DNA of 64,000 nt from Anthoceros angustus (Eukaryota > Streptophyta > Anthocerotopsida > Anthocerotales > Anthocerotaceae). The DNA is taken from NCBI GenBank assembly GCA_010909165.1, contig MU008202.1:310001-374000 (forward strand), given 5' to 3'. The translations under genes and the position numbers were made by a program. This document shows, piece after piece, positions 41,521 to 55,279 of this stretch. Position 1 is the first letter of the stretch. Every line of letters begins with the position of its first letter. The notes under the pieces are model-generated. The model had not been told where the DNA came from. It was given only the letters and a program-made list of their open reading frames with translations, and made no database searches.

Positions 41521-44500
41521 GCTCTAACACGCCTTAGCAGCACATTCTTCCACAGATTTGTCAACCTGAAGAACGATGATGAATCCGTAGTTATGGACGC
41601 CGCCGCTTAATGGTATATACCACCACCGTGGGAGACAACATTAGATACCCCTTTCATGAAATTTTCTACACACGTACTCCTGGCCAGGAGTCAAATTACT
41701 AATCTCAACTACGAAACGGACTAGAAGTTATGGAATGCACTCCTTTCGAGTCCGTTCGGGACTGGAAGAGTACCCCGATTACCTACCTCTCACCAAACCC
41801 CCAAGGCACAAAAGAGTTGAAACCACTCCACTGTGTCTCACCGCGGTCTCAAAGGAGCAGCTTGTCCACAATCCGGCCAAGTCGGGTGATATAAAACACG
41901 CAAGTGTGTCCTCCTCAACAGCATCTTAGCCAACTTCTCCGCAGGTTGGTTCATGCCATTTCTCCGTGAGAGGCCGTGTGGCTCAAGTCAGACCTTCTAA
42001 TTACTGTCTTTGTCTCCTCTCCATCAGTGAGGCCATGCCAAAGATCCATCTAGCATAAATACTCCTTGATGACCTCCACAGGTAACTTCCTCTTCCATTG
42101 AGCACCAGCTTTGAAAATGAACTTCTCAAAGCGAAGTTTTGGAGCCCGGTGAGGGACATCCACCCCATTGCATTATCGGTATCAAATGTCGTTACGCCCT
42201 TCCGCCAGGTAGCGGGCAATGTCGATTAAACTCCACGCGGCTTTCTTCTTCTTCAACGCCTTCAATCCAATGTCGAAATCAAATGCGGAAGGCACTTCAC
42301 GATTTATGAGCCGTGCGGTGCAGCGAGTCAGGGGTTTCGTTTCAAGCCTACTCCTCGGATCAACTTCTTAGGGCACCAGCTGCCCGCAAACCAGCGTGGA
42401 AGCTTGCCTACACAGTGAGGTGCACATCTTGTGAGCATTATCACGCCCTTCCCTGTTGTTGTGGTCTTGTATTCCTTCGGCTGCTACGTGAATTGCATAT
42501 TTGGAGCAAGGGTGGGTACATGACAATAGACAGCTGCAACTTGCCATGATTTCGACAAGGATCTCGTGAGGCTTATGAGGGTGCATGCATGGTTTGAGTA
42601 TCACTAACAAGAGTAATGTATCTAAACAAGGGCAACGTGTCACTTTTGTCACCTTTAGAAGAATTTGAAATATCTCACATGACAATAGTAATAGACTCCC
42701 TTTTTTTGAGTAGTCAAAAAAGTAGTATGTACACATGGACCAAGTTTCATTGTCATTGGATTTTTCATGAAGGAGATATAAAATGACAAACTTCGTAAAT
42801 AGTTTCACTACAAGGATTTGAAAATGAGGACCTTCAAGTCGTGTTTTCACTATACAATGTGAAGCAAAGTTGTAGATAGTGTTGAGGGCTATAGAACTAG
42901 CAAAAGAAAATATGGAAAATGATTCCCTAGTAAAAATTAAAGCTGATTTACTTCTTGAGTAAATTTTGAGCTTAGGATAAAATAATTATGGAAAAAGAAT
43001 ATTTGATGATATTTAATGAAATATAAAATTGATGGAGTTTTAAATATATGGGAATGAATATGAAAAATGTCTACTCTGTAAAAATCCTAGTAGGAAAATT
43101 AATCGCGAGGTGAGAACTAACCTTCGTAGGTGAAAAACGGGCAAGAAAGTGGTCATTGACCGGGTGAGTGGTGATAAAGGGTTCTATTTTGCCACGGTTT
43201 GGCACTTGATTTTGAATCTAGCTTTAGTATGGGGTCACGGCCACAGTCATGTGAAGTGGGATGGGCCTTGACGCGTGGAAGCGCGCGCCGTGCGTTAGTT
43301 CAGTCTGAGTGCGTGCGATGCGGGTTGGGTATAGTTCAAGTGCGAAAGTGGGGTAAATGTGAAGAAGCGGTGCGGGTGCGGGTGCGGTGTGGGTGTGGTG
43401 CGGGTGCAGTGCATGTATCTGGATCTGCCTATACGGTGGTATTAGTTGTCACACCTTGAAGTGGAGCTTTATGTCTTATTCTTCTTGTGTAGTGTGCAGT
43501 TAGCGACCTTCCTTGGTCTTCGTAAGAACTAGTTATTTCAATGTAACCACCGAGCCTTGAGGCAAGCGGTACCGGTCATTTCGATGTGACGATGTGATGT
43601 TTGCTTGCCTCTCAAGGCTGTGTTGCTGCCACCAGCCCTATTAGCATTCCCGGACCAAGACTGGATTTGTTGGCGCCACACACCCACCTTAGGTTTCTCT
43701 ATGCATGCACTGCTTCTTCATCCCATGTGCACGCCCCGGGCATGGGGACTTCAACATGCAAGGTTGTACCTTCCGCTCACTGCGGCTTGGGCGTTGGGCA
43801 CAGCAAGCTCCCAATATTGAAAGCAACGAATGGGGCAGCTGGCACTAGCTTTCTGAGTTGGCTAGTTCCTGAAGTCGAGTCCGCACCTCCTAGGTGCTTG
43901 GCTTTAGGTTCCACGGTTTGACCATGGAAAGAAAGATGACTTCGGACACCTATTCGAATCGCCCTGGATTCATTTTTTGGTTTGAAGGTTCCGAGTTTGA
44001 ATGAATATCATTCAATTCCTGTGTTTGTTGATCCCCACAATAGGTTTTCCATGTGCAAGTGAAGGTGGAGTGGTCGACGTTGCAGCAAAGATGTCGTGAG
44101 GAAGGCGATTCCACTTTCGACAATGAGGCTTTTGTTGGCTTTTGATGCCATTGTCATAGATTGTAAACCGATGATGCCCTTTCCTCGCACCATCTATTTC
44201 CAGATCAAGGAAATGACCATTATCGCCATTTTTGGTATTCAACACTAGGCATAGAACTATGTGTCCTCAAGTTTGTGGCAAGGTCTCCGGATGGCACTAT
44301 TGAGGAAAAAGGTGCTGCATGAATATGGTGAGTCTATGTAGTTCGGTAGCTTGGTTACAATGGCCTTTTATGCCGTAATTGCACTGCAATGATTAAAATT
44401 GGTTAGAATTGCTCATTCTTCCCCGCCACTTGTGTTGGTTGAAGGGCTATGAGGTCTTGAAGACATGGAAGTCCCTTTGTTTTATGGGTTTGAGTTGACA

Positions 44501-45597
44501 AGTCACATGGTTGGGGTCTCTTGACACACAACCCGCTTTCGATCATCCATGTTCCTCCAAAGACAAAGACCAAAATTTGCACATCTTGCACAAGGCGTTC
44601 AGCAGAGACTACAACTACTGCAAAAACAAACATAGCTAAACCGCACATCGTACACAACAAAGCTACATTAACAACCTCTCGGGCACCAGACCGATAGTGG
44701 TCTTACGGATCACAAAAGTCTCTTCCCACTATTGGTAGGAGCGCCACCACACCATCTCTCCTCCATCTTTGCATTCGTGTCTTCAAAACTTCCGTAACAT
44801 TTTCGCCAGGCAGCCTTCCTTGACCTTCCGGCAGTGATCAAGTCCCGCCGTTTGTTTTCTGCACCATGGTGCCCATGCCGCCATTGCGTCAACCGGTGGT
44901 GGCTGGAGTCCATGGGACTCAAGGCGTGAAGGCCACCGGATCATGAACCCTAACCCGCCCTTCCTCCTTGGCTACACCTCTGGTCTGGTGGCACCTCCTT
45001 CGCCCATTGCCGCCAGATGATGACCACCATGTGACCGTTGTTCCTTGTGAGTGTCTTGCATGAAAGAATGACGCATGAGAGATAATTAGTGTCAAGAAGA
45101 AAGGTGAGATGACTTTCAAAGTTTTTAGGGTTCATGGACCCACAACAATAATAGCTTAGTGAGTGTAGGGCATGGTTTTCCATAGTAACCTTGGGAACTC
45201 ACACATGGCGCACCAATCCCCCTGCACAACGCCTCGTGAGAAGGCGGTATCTGGCGTTGAGGCAGAGGAAGACATGCTAAGATGCATCCGAGGCTAGGAT
45301 CGTGGGGCGGTTGCTAGCAAGGAGGATTGCTGCAAGGGCGGTGTCGCAGGGGTGATCCGTCCACACACACCTACTAGAAGAAGTGCCAGTCTGGGGGACG
45401 GTCCGCAAATTGGGGCTTGATGCCGGTTCCCCTTCAAGACATGGAGGCGGAGGTTCCTCCGATCGAGGACCGTGGTTCGACTGGGTACACCGTGGGGAGG
45501 TCCGCTTGGGATTCCTTCGTGAACCCCACGTGGACATGCTCACTCGCTACCTGCAAGTGGTAGTGGCCATCCGCACTTCATCATGTAACGCGCTTCG
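41521..45597. other. Degenerate repeat DNA without a recognised gene
   Basis: A minus-strand stretch at 42.31-42.0 kb looks like decayed coding DNA (FDFDIGLKALKKKKAAWSLI, then LRFEKFIFKAGAQWKRKL), interrupted by stops; I do not recognise the family. 42.6-43.1 kb is AT-rich and silent. 43.3-43.42 kb holds a GTGCGGGTGCG-rich microsatellite. 44.0-44.25 kb has a short minus-strand frame (FLDLEIDGARKGHHRFTIYD) without a recognised relative. 44.4-45.2 kb shows nothing firm. The stretch probably belongs to the transposon-derived region around the 45.6-49 kb relic. Confidence 0.45.
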
Positions 45598-48500
45598 TTG
45601 GCGAGCCCCGAGTCAGATGAAGCCCTTGCAAGCAAATCAACGTGTGGGAAAAGCCGGGCAAGTCAACTTTCTCGAGAGATTGGGCTCGTCTTCTTGGAGC
45701 GGACACAAAAATACACATCAGCTTGTAGAGCAGATATTATGGAACGTATGTTGACCTTGCCCATGCTGAAGGCATGCAAGCCGCCTTCCATTCCGGAGCC
45801 CAAAGAGATGAAGCTGATGTTGTTGTTGTTGAAGAACATGAAGGCCGCACATTCTCGCCTGAAGAATGCAAAGACACACAATTTGCGGGCAAGGAAAACG
45901 TTCTTCAACATAATTTTGTCCAGGGAAGTGCAGGACCTCGGTTTGCAATCTCTCCTTGGTCGTGCCATTGGTGTGGATAGGCATGTGATCCGTTCGACTT
46001 TGACCGATGATTCTCGAGTGCCGGATTCGTGTCGCCTATTTTTGGGGGCGGACGCTGTTGCTCGATGTGTTGCAGCGTGTGATGCCGTGAAGCAATTTTG
46101 GGAGCTCATGCCCTCAAACACCAAGGATGCCAAGCGCATTAGGATTGCCCCAAAGACGTTTGAGAAACACATTGTCCATTTCACGGACATGTCGCGACAC
46201 AACCAATAGTCTCGCTTGCGTGTTGGGGTCTACTTTTCATGTTCGCGAACTGAGCCGTGGTTTGCAACGTGCAAGTGCTTTCCATAAATTGCGTGCCACA
46301 TTGTTTGTTGCACTCTGGTACTTTTGTGTTCAACACTTCCATTGTTGGACAGTTGCCGTAAAGAGTCATTTTCATAGGCTTTCCCTGCATGCAACATTGC
46401 TTCCCAGATTGAGTACTCTGGGTGGAAGGTAGCGCGTGCAGCACTAGGAAAATCTCTGTCCCGCAAGTGTGTGCCCCGTTTTTGTTTGGTCAATTCTTTG
46501 TGGGAAACTGAGTATGGGTACCGCGATCCCGATTGCAAATGGTGGTTTGCCTAACTTACAAGTGGTGCGCGATTGTGGATCGAATGCATCTATCTCGGTA
46601 CCATACTAGTGTGTTTCCGTGGACAAAGGGACGGTGGTTATCTGTGATTGGTGGGCAGCACGGATGATGGTGTGCCTTACATGAGGTTGGGGTTAACCTT
46701 AAGTGGATGGTGGTATGACTCCATGTGTATGGTGGTCTGACTCCATGTGTATGGTGGTGTGCCTCTTACCGTGACTGAGTGGATGGGTCCGCCTTCAAGT
46801 GGTTTGTGGTGTGGTCTTGGTGGATTGTGGTTTGCCACAGTGGTGCTGTGGCCTCATAATGGAGGGAGATGTGGGTCTTAGTGCATGGTGGTTAGCCTCA
46901 CGTGGATGGTGGTGTACCTCATAGTGGCTCTAAGTGCATGGTGGCCTTCCTCATGAATAGAGGATTCTGTCTCTAAAGTGGGTGGCCTCCTCATATAGGG
47001 ATTATGGTCGCCTTAGTGGAAGTCTCACTTACAAGTGCATGGTGCATGGAGTGCCTCTAAGGAAGGTGGTCCTCTAAGTGGACGGTGATGTGCCTCATAG
47101 TGGAGGTGGTGGTGCTGGGGGCCTCCTAGTGTGTGGTGATGGCCCTCATAGTGGAATTTGAACGGCTTGGCCATCGATTGCCTCATTAATGTGTTTTGGG
47201 TCTACATGGGTGGATGGCGAATTTTTCTTGATTCGTAGAACAAGATCCCGGCATCCGCATTGGACAACGTGCATTCGAGAAGCATATTATGTGAAAAGAG
47301 CTGGAGAGGAATATAAGGTCAGGGTATCACGTGGAAATGGATTTTCTAAAGGATGCGCTGAACAGTTTACGACATACCATTTCCAGAATACACCCTCGTG
47401 GAGGTTGCCCATGTGATCGCGGCATTTGCCGCCCCCGCAGTGCCTCAACCTCCGGGTGTTGTGCCCCATTATCGACCTATTCATCGCTGAGAGCATTAGG
47501 ATCGCCTTTGTGAAAAGAGGCGGATTTAATGGCACACTTGGAATGCCTTTCGTGCAAATGTGAGCTTGTGGAGTGCGTATTGTTTTGTCCTGTGGAAACC
47601 AAAGATTGACGTCCTACCAAATGTTACCATCAATTGGAGGTGCTTCCAGTACCAAGTTGTCGGGAAGAAAAGGAGGTGGTGACAAGAAGAATTAAGTTGG
47701 TCTTCATGGAGACACACCAGCGACATGGTTCTACATGAAAGACAAGCTGCAGCTTTTATTTTGCACGACTTGCAAAGGTGGCGGGGCCGGAATTTCGACG
47801 CAATGTGGAATTGTTTCCCAAAGATGTTGTGTACTCGGACTTCTCACGAACTATGGTGTGCGTAACGAAATCCACCCATGCACCGTATAACGACCAAGTT
47901 ACAATTTTGGTCCTTGTTTTCTTTGACATGAGGTAGATGTCCGAACCTGCCGTGTCCACAAGTATTATCACTTTTTGTTAGTGATGACATGCTACACGAT
48001 ACCCTTTTGTGCAAGATTGCTTGGGTCTCCATTGGCGTGGATGCGGTGAACTGGGTTTCCAAGGCCCTGAACACTGGTATGGTCGATGGTGCGTCCGCTT
48101 CAAGGCATGCCGACCATCTTATATGGCGAGGTATCCAAGCATAACAGGTGGGGATGCAACATGTTATGGTCTTATTTTGGTAGTGGCCATGGGAAGGGGG
48201 AACACGGCGGAGCCATTTGAAGCGCGCTTCGCGCAAGAGTCTCACCGAGCACCGCGAATGCGTACGCCGATGTTGTTGCATTCCTTCGCCCACACAATAT
48301 CCGGAGGAGCGCGGTTATCCCGGTGCGGAGTACATCGACGCTCGCTTGGGCCCAATGATGTCAATCCGGGCAAAATGGGCATGTGATGCCATTCCAGGCT
48401 CCAAGAGTTGTCATAGCATTTATGGCTACGATCCGCTAACCCAACAAAACCGAGAATGCGCAACTGGCATGCTTTTGTGCCGCATGCATAGGCGAATCAT

Positions 48501-48960
48501 GCGCGACCGTGAATCACCACATGCCGGTTTGGGAAGACATCGCACACGCCCACATTCGAGGTGCAATTAGTGTGCGCATAAGGCGACAACTCCTGCGAAA
48601 CAACAATTTCAGGTGGAAGCTTTGCACCGATCAAGGGCGTAACAGCTGAAGACGAGTCCCAAGATGTCACCAACATTGCGGACATGCTTTGGAAGTGGGT
48701 GATAACTTCCTTGTGTTTGCAGGTTGATGAGGGTGCCACGTACTACCTCGTCCAATGCGTCCAAGGACCCCACCGCCTTCCTACAGCGACAATGTCCTTG
48801 GAGCGAGAGGTTTGTTCCAGGAGACATAGCAGCCGGGTCGACACGACAAGGAACTGGGAGGCGGTTACCAAGACACACGGACTGGGGCAGGAATGCATCC
48901 TCTCTCACGAGCAGTGGTGACATGCAAGTTTGACTTCATCATCACGCAAAGGGTGCGTAG
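45598..48960 (+). pseudogene. DDE transposase relic of the DF-ENY / GSGHGKGEH family
   Basis: Opens with a 203-codon frame (45598-46209) whose end (VKQFWELMPSNTKDAKRIRI, then H-HF) resembles the FW...SPN-KD-R-R region of a transposase family widespread in seed-free plants and animals. After the repeats at 46.6-47.15 kb, broken frames give FILHDLQRWRG, FPKDVVYSDFSRTM (family: FP-GTV-VVDFAENY), NDQVTILVLV, FVSDDMLHDTLL, CVRFKACRPSYMARYPSITG (family: SDGCAAQFK...YF-ARYP-LTGG), MLWSYFGSGHGKGEHGGA (family: FFGSGHGKGEHDGAGA), DVVAFL and a late YYLVQCVQGP. Catalytic-type aspartates are partly lost, and stops and at least five frameshifts intervene. It is a dead element. I think it belongs to the KDZ-like group but cannot prove the name. 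Confidence 0.65.
46620..47150. repeat. GTGGATGGTGGTGTGCCTCA-type minisatellite
   Basis: Imperfect ~20-35 bp units built on (A)GTGGATGGTGGT and GTGCCTCATAGTGG. An exact TGACTCCATGTGTATGGTGG pair lies at about 46.73-46.77 kb. The array interrupts the transposase relic. Confidence 0.7.
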
Positions 48961-51900
48961 TGGTGTCGTGCCACTTGACCTTGTCCACGCTTTCATGATT
49001 TGGTGAGAGACCATAATAGACATTTTGATGCGAGAGAAGGAATGAAAAAAGATCCTATGACTTTTGGGTGAGCGAGGTAGTGCCCTAATCGGCGTGCTTG
49101 TGCATGTTGCTTGTCGATTGAAAAGTCACGACCGAGATGACATTCCCATTCACCTTGTGTTTTGGTGTGCGCTTTCAAGCATTGGGACACCAAGGTACAA
49201 TGCACAATACATTTAGGTTCCTAGTTCGCCACGCATATATGGATTGGTTGGTTTCATGTGCTATGCACCATTTGAAAGCACGGAAAGCCTTTCTATGCCA
49301 CGCCACCCTAGTGGCCGATGTCGCAGGCATACCTTCCAACAATGCACACACTGCTACAAGCAGTGTTTGCAACCTAATCAGAACTCAAATAGCAAAACAT
49401 CGCTGAAAATACTCTAGCTTGACTTCCTTGAGGTTTCTCGTCCATCTCGGTTTGGTGATCCAACCCCAGTTATCACGATCACCTTCTGCAGAACTCCACC
49501 TTAAAACACAAAATCTACAAGAACTCCATGCCTAATCACTTCACTCGCAGCCAAGAGATTGGCAGCCGCCTCGTGAAAGCACGTGTCAAAAACCATTCTT
49601 CCCACAAGTCCCTTCTCTGCGCCTTGTCTTGATCTCTCAAACCGGTTGGTCACCGCCAATAGGACCTTCAACATGTGAGTCACCAACCTCTTGCTAGTCA
49701 ATGTCCCCCCATGCCTCCCAGGACTCGTGAGGTCATGAAGCTGTCCGGGACATGGGAAGATGAAGCGACAAGCGGTTGGATCTCGTCAAGAACGCGTGAG
49801 CGGATAGTCTTCACTGGATGTCTCGAGCAGACCCGTCCCGGTAGCATCCGTCGTCATCCTCCTGCACAGCTGCTACAACCCACTGCGATACCAGCCAGTC
49901 CACACTGTTGGTTGTAATGACAGCCAACGAAACCCCTTGATAGTCTATTAAAAACCCCACGTCTACTATTCACCACTCCAAGTCCGCTACTCTGCACCGA
50001 CATGTACATGTGCAGGGTTGATACCACTTCTTGGAGCATTAAATCGCACACCACATACGATGACGACACGAGTTCGGGTTAAAGAAACCAAGTGTAGTTT
50101 GAACGCTTTGGGTCATCCATTATTCTTGGCATGAACCACCACTAAACCCAAACACCACTCTCCTCGATAACCTCCCTCCCCTCGCCGGATCCTACTCGCG
50201 TATTGAGTTTTAGCGAAGATCATGCCTTCCTAAGAATCGGCCCAACGGCATCACGAGTCCTCCGCATGCCATCATTATCGGGAACTTACAAGTCGCGATT
50301 GAAGTGGTGGATGGTTCACAACATGCCCCGCTGCATCACCTGTGATCATCCACCCCTGCACCGGCCGAGAGATATGAGGCTGCATAATCGGGAGTGGCGG
50401 AAGAGTGGCCTCATCGGGGCAGAGCACGTGGTAGGGCAAGAACACGGCTTGGAAGATTGGGGAAGAGAACCTTGATGGGCGAGGAATCAAAGGGCACCAA
50501 GGCAACTCCTCCCGGCTTCTCACGAATGTGGCGAAATGCGGGCATCATTGCGTAAAAAGCAAAGCACCCAGTACTATGTCCAGGTGTTGGCAGAGTGGCG
50601 AGAAACGATGAGAACAATCCGAGCGGAAGAAAGAGGCTGTGGACTTGCTTCTATCGTCATAGAGCCCGCCTCCTCATCATGTTCTGGAGTAACAGGTTGA
50701 GAGCTTTGTTCAAACTTGGCTTTGTGTTGTAGGAAGAGGCTGAGCATCCAGCCTTTACGTAATTGAGGAAGGTCCCATCGCCGATGTTTTTGTGTGTAAA
50801 GCGATACATGTTGTGCATTTGCATGATCTCTCGATCCCTAGACAATCTTCTTGACATGACGCTGTTGTTTTTTATCGTCATGGCATGGTTGGAATGCGGG
50901 TTTGGCACCTTTGCGTGTTCACTCATTTTGTGGTGTGACACCGCATTCCCCTGACCGTGTGTGTCGCAACAATCCGATGCGATTTGTGGATCTTTCAAGC
51001 AGTTGGAACCGGTGCATCGTGACAACAGTTTCAACCTTGTGAGTCTTACAAACAATGACAAAGAGTCATCATCACGCTAGATGGGTGGTTCTTCAAGAAG
51101 ATGTCTCGGAGACAAAATGTGGCTACAACAATACGTGGTTTTGGAGTCCGGCCTCACCATAAAGTATGCTCCATTTAGGAAAGAACACAAAACCAACACA
51201 CCAATCTGAAATCAAGACAAATGAAGTCGAACACACTTGGGAGTCACAACGCTTGACTCAAACACAAAACCAAAACCCCGCCACCTCCTCACGATCCTTG
51301 GTCTTCCTCTTCACCTGCTCAGACTTATCATCTTTGGGAGTGTGGGCACGCCACTCGATCATCACCGTAAGATTGGCCACCGACTCAAAGACCGGAGTTG
51401 TCATCTTCAACGGCTCGCAAATAGAAGAAGCGAAATGTCATGGTAATCAACTAACGAGGTGCATGATTTGAACCCACACATGCCAGTCCGAAACTTCTCA
51501 CCTATGTAATGCGTTCTTCAAGTCGTTTCCTTTTGGGCTCCAACCAACATCGATGACCTCCCTTTCTTCCAGCGCATTTCTATGCTTGGGTGGCACCTTC
51601 AATTCAAATCTTGCATGGATAATCATACTCAGGCAAAACAACAAAGGAGGCTTGTCATTCCCGAGTTTGTAAACTCCTTTACTGGTCCCCTTCACGCTCA
51701 TAGTAGATCCCACGGACAACCATTTCGCTGTGTGCCCTTCATACCACCTATCCCAGATAGTGTCTTGTCACCCATGGTGTCTTCTGCATTTGATGATGAA
51801 AAACGACTCACCGCCCATCTTCCATTTCGCCAGCACCGCAAAGTTGTCCCGGCCTTAAGGCAGAGTAGTCCTCTTCAATCTCTTCATCTTCTTCCTCATC

Positions 51901-53340
51901 TTCCTCCTCTTGTCTAGGCATTTTGCAAGGCACCTTCCTCCCTCCGAAGATTTGCGCTTTGCCCCACCAGGTGTTGGAGGTTGCCGACGTACCCTCGTGT
52001 CCATTCTCTGTCTAGCACCACTATATCCTTCATTGTTCAGCATGGGTTCTCCAACATCAGCAGTAGAGGCAAGCGATGGCTGCAGGATGGGAGCCTTCAC
52101 AACATGGACATGTGCACCGACTTCCTCTTTGGGACCAGAGGATGGCAACAGCCCTGCAATAGCACCCTTCTCACAATCAGCAACACAATGATTCGCAGCT
52201 TGCAGCCTTGCTGGCAGATCAGGAGTTGGATGCTCAACAAGTGCGGCCTCACCACCAATTGCTAGTGTATGGTCAACATGGATGCCAAGGGATTGTGGAG
52301 CGACCTTTTCAAGCAACCCATCGCTAGATGCGAGTGGTTCAAGAGATGATGGGCGCTATCATGTCCCTGTTTCATCGAGTAAGTGACACGGTGCACACAG
52401 GACCTGCAGATGGATCCAAGAGGTGCCACCATGTGCCACCACCAGTTTGGAGGTTGGGGCTCGGGCTAGTTGATCCTCCTCGCATGCAACCTCATCCCCG
52501 CACACCCAGATGACTCCGTGGGGCCGGGTTTGTGGCTTCTCCATTACAAGGTCGGTGTCTTTGAGGTATACACTAGGGATACAACCGGCATATGGCGCTG
52601 CACTTGATTACCCCACGGGGTCCATCCGATGTGCCAAGGCGCATTCGCCCATCGAGATTCGACAAATGGTGTACACACCTAAAGCGTGATCATATCCGCC
52701 GCCTTCTCGCCAATAGCCAACACCGGGCTCATCCTAGGGGTAATACGTAGTCTCCCCACTGTGGTTGCTGTCTGCACTCCTCGATCGAGGAGTGCTCCAC
52801 CATCACTACTTCTTGATTACCTGGACATATGGACAGTCGATTTCCCCCAGGCCACGGATTGGCCACCACATTTATGGCAGGAAACTGGCTGCTTAACCTA
52901 GATGGAGCAATTCGTGATGGTGGTGTTCGTGCATTTCCTGGTGTCCCTGTCCCCGGTGTGTCAAGCCCCCGAAATGGTGAAAACCGCAGGGAAGAACCCG
53001 TCCCGCATGGTGAAGAAGGCGAGGCGGAGTTGTTAACATCAAAGAACCTGCACTCTTTCCAGCCGACTTCCTAGTCCACCTAATACTATCATATTGTCAT
53101 AAAATTCAGCACCCCATTCCTCCAACTGATGGCTTCCCGGTCTTGACCATGTTAGAGGACACACTCATAGCACTAGAAGCCCATCCTTTGCCCTCAACCA
53201 CGGGGAACCTCCAAGCCACAAGATCGAAGCATGGACCTTTGCTCTCCCTCAAATGCTGGTAGAGGCAAAAGTCGGAGTGTCCACAAGGAAGAACTGAAAA
53301 ATTATGTGCACCATACCACTGCACAAGTTAAGGTTACTTC
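48961..53340. other. Degenerate DNA, no recognised gene
   Basis: Frames are short and shifted. The longest is a minus-strand frame 52316-51855 (about 153 codons) ending in a strongly basic stretch (GGAKRKSSEGG, DKRRKMRKKMKRLKR) that looks like a nuclear localisation signal, plus a minus frame at 51.06-50.66 kb without features. I recognise no family. Given the flanking transposase relic and minisatellites, this is probably the rest of one or more decayed elements. Confidence 0.4.
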
Positions 53341-53665
53341 AAGTGGTCTTTCACTTCACTCACATTACACTTGATTAAGCTCCACTTCAACCTAGACCAC
53401 TAGCAGGCACCATGACAGATCCACTTGAACAAACCACCATAAGCGGAAGTAGCACCATCAAGTGGAAGGTGCTCCAAAGCACCATACAAAGTGCGGCTAC
53501 ATAAGGAGCACCATCAAGTGGATGGTGGCAAGTGGATGGTGCCATAGTGCGACCATAATTACCACCTCACTTGGAGCACCATCCACTTGAACACACGCAC
53601 CAATATCGACACGAAAACTAGTGGCTCACTTGAGCACCATCCACTTCATATGAACCCTTGGAGAA
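53341..53665. repeat. CACCATCCACTTG-type minisatellite
   Basis: Repeats of GAGCACCATCCACTTG and its complement CAAGTGGATGGTG at 20-40 bp spacing. Related in opposite orientation to the 46.6-47.15 kb array, 6.2 kb away. Confidence 0.7.
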
Positions 53666-55270
53666 CGCAATGATAAGCACACCACCTAACCACCTACCCC
53701 CAACCACCTAACGATTCGACACAAGTGCACTCTACATGATGTAACTTGCAAAATTCAAATTTAAGAGGAAGACCATTGAAGGAAAAGTGGTGATAGTCAC
53801 TCTTCATCACCCAACATTGAGCAGTGAACACACCTGGTACATAAGGGACAGGCATTCACTTCACCTCCATACCACAAGAGGGGCTTCAATCCAAGCTGGT
53901 GGCCAAAGAGGCCTCATCGCCTCATCAAGGAAGACAATTCACTGCTGCCATGTCTTGCTCATGCACCCCTTTCTCCATATCTCCACACACTAGCCTCGTG
54001 TGCCGGTGTGTTCGAACACCAACCCTCCTCCCTTTCAACCAAAGAACAGCTTGTGTTGTCTTCACCTCTTAGGTTGATGCGCCTCCTCACTCATACTTCT
54101 CCAAAGCCAAGTCTCCCGGACCTTTTTGACTTGTCAACTTCCTCACATACCTCCAAGAGCACTTTCTCTTGGAGCTTCACCGCAACAACAACAAGATCCT
54201 CTAGAGCGTTTCCAAGAAGGTGCCATGACGTGAGACATAGGCCAAGTCCGTGACTTGCTCGAGCCACACACCCCCCGCTGCCGTACCATGTACGAATGGT
54301 TCAGCCACCACCTCATGAGAAGTGGACTCCACGGATCTTTAGTCGCATTGGTTTCCACCGGCCCCCTTTTGTTTGTAGCTCTTCCTTGGCCGAATGGGCT
54401 TTCACCGCTGAATCTGCTCTCCTGGAGATGCTAGCACCTTGGACTCCCGAGCATGAGCGTGTCCGCTGGCTAATACTCTCCTCACCAGGAAGATCCTTGT
54501 GCTTGACACCCATCCGCAAACATATGAACCTCGGATCCCTTTTGTCCTCCACTACAACATCCTCACATTGCGCCTTCTTTTTCGATGTTTACGCTCTTGA
54601 ACCACACCCCCTCGCACAAGGGCCTTTGTTGTCTTGTCATAAGTGAACCAATCAATGGAAACACCTTTCAACTTCTCCACAAGAACTCCAAGTGCCATCT
54701 TCCTAGGAATGAACTTCTCGGAGGCCGCGCTTCCGGTATACAAGAACACAAATCAATGTTTTCCCACTGTGACTGGAAATCACCTTGCGACTTGAAACGC
54801 GTTTGAGACCACTTGAACCCTTCGTCTTCTTTATCCCAAACACACTAACAATAAACTCGTCACCACCAATCGATCCTTGAGAATATCTGCACGAAATATC
54901 CCTAACATTAAAACCACGAGAGTGTGCCATCTCCTTCTTTCAATCCCAGGACATTCAGGCTTTCCTTGCAACTTCTTCACATGTTCGGTCCTTTCACGCA
55001 CTTCCGGCTTCTTGAAGCGCCTTCGAAACAAACTCAAGCTCCTCTTCAAAGAGCCCATCTTGCGCTATGCGATCTGCAAAGGATTGAAAGAAAGCAGTCG
55101 ACCGGATCGCAAATGTGGTTTACATCAAATCCATGAAACCAGACAAACAATTGTAATAGAAGATGAGCTCCCATCTTGCACGCCCTTCTCTCTAGCAACC
55201 ACAACGAACATCCCTTCATCAATCACTTCCTTCTCTCCAACGGAGGTCCATCTCAGCCCTTTGCTGTTAT
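53666..55270. other. Degenerate DNA, no recognised gene
   Basis: Minus-strand frames between 54.2 and 55.06 kb run in series with frameshifts (for example SLFRRRFKKPEVRERTEHVK and SFDWF-like stretches), suggesting old coding DNA. I cannot place them in a family. Nothing is seen at 53.67-54.0 kb. Confidence 0.35.
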
Positions 55271-55279
55271 CTCCGATCC

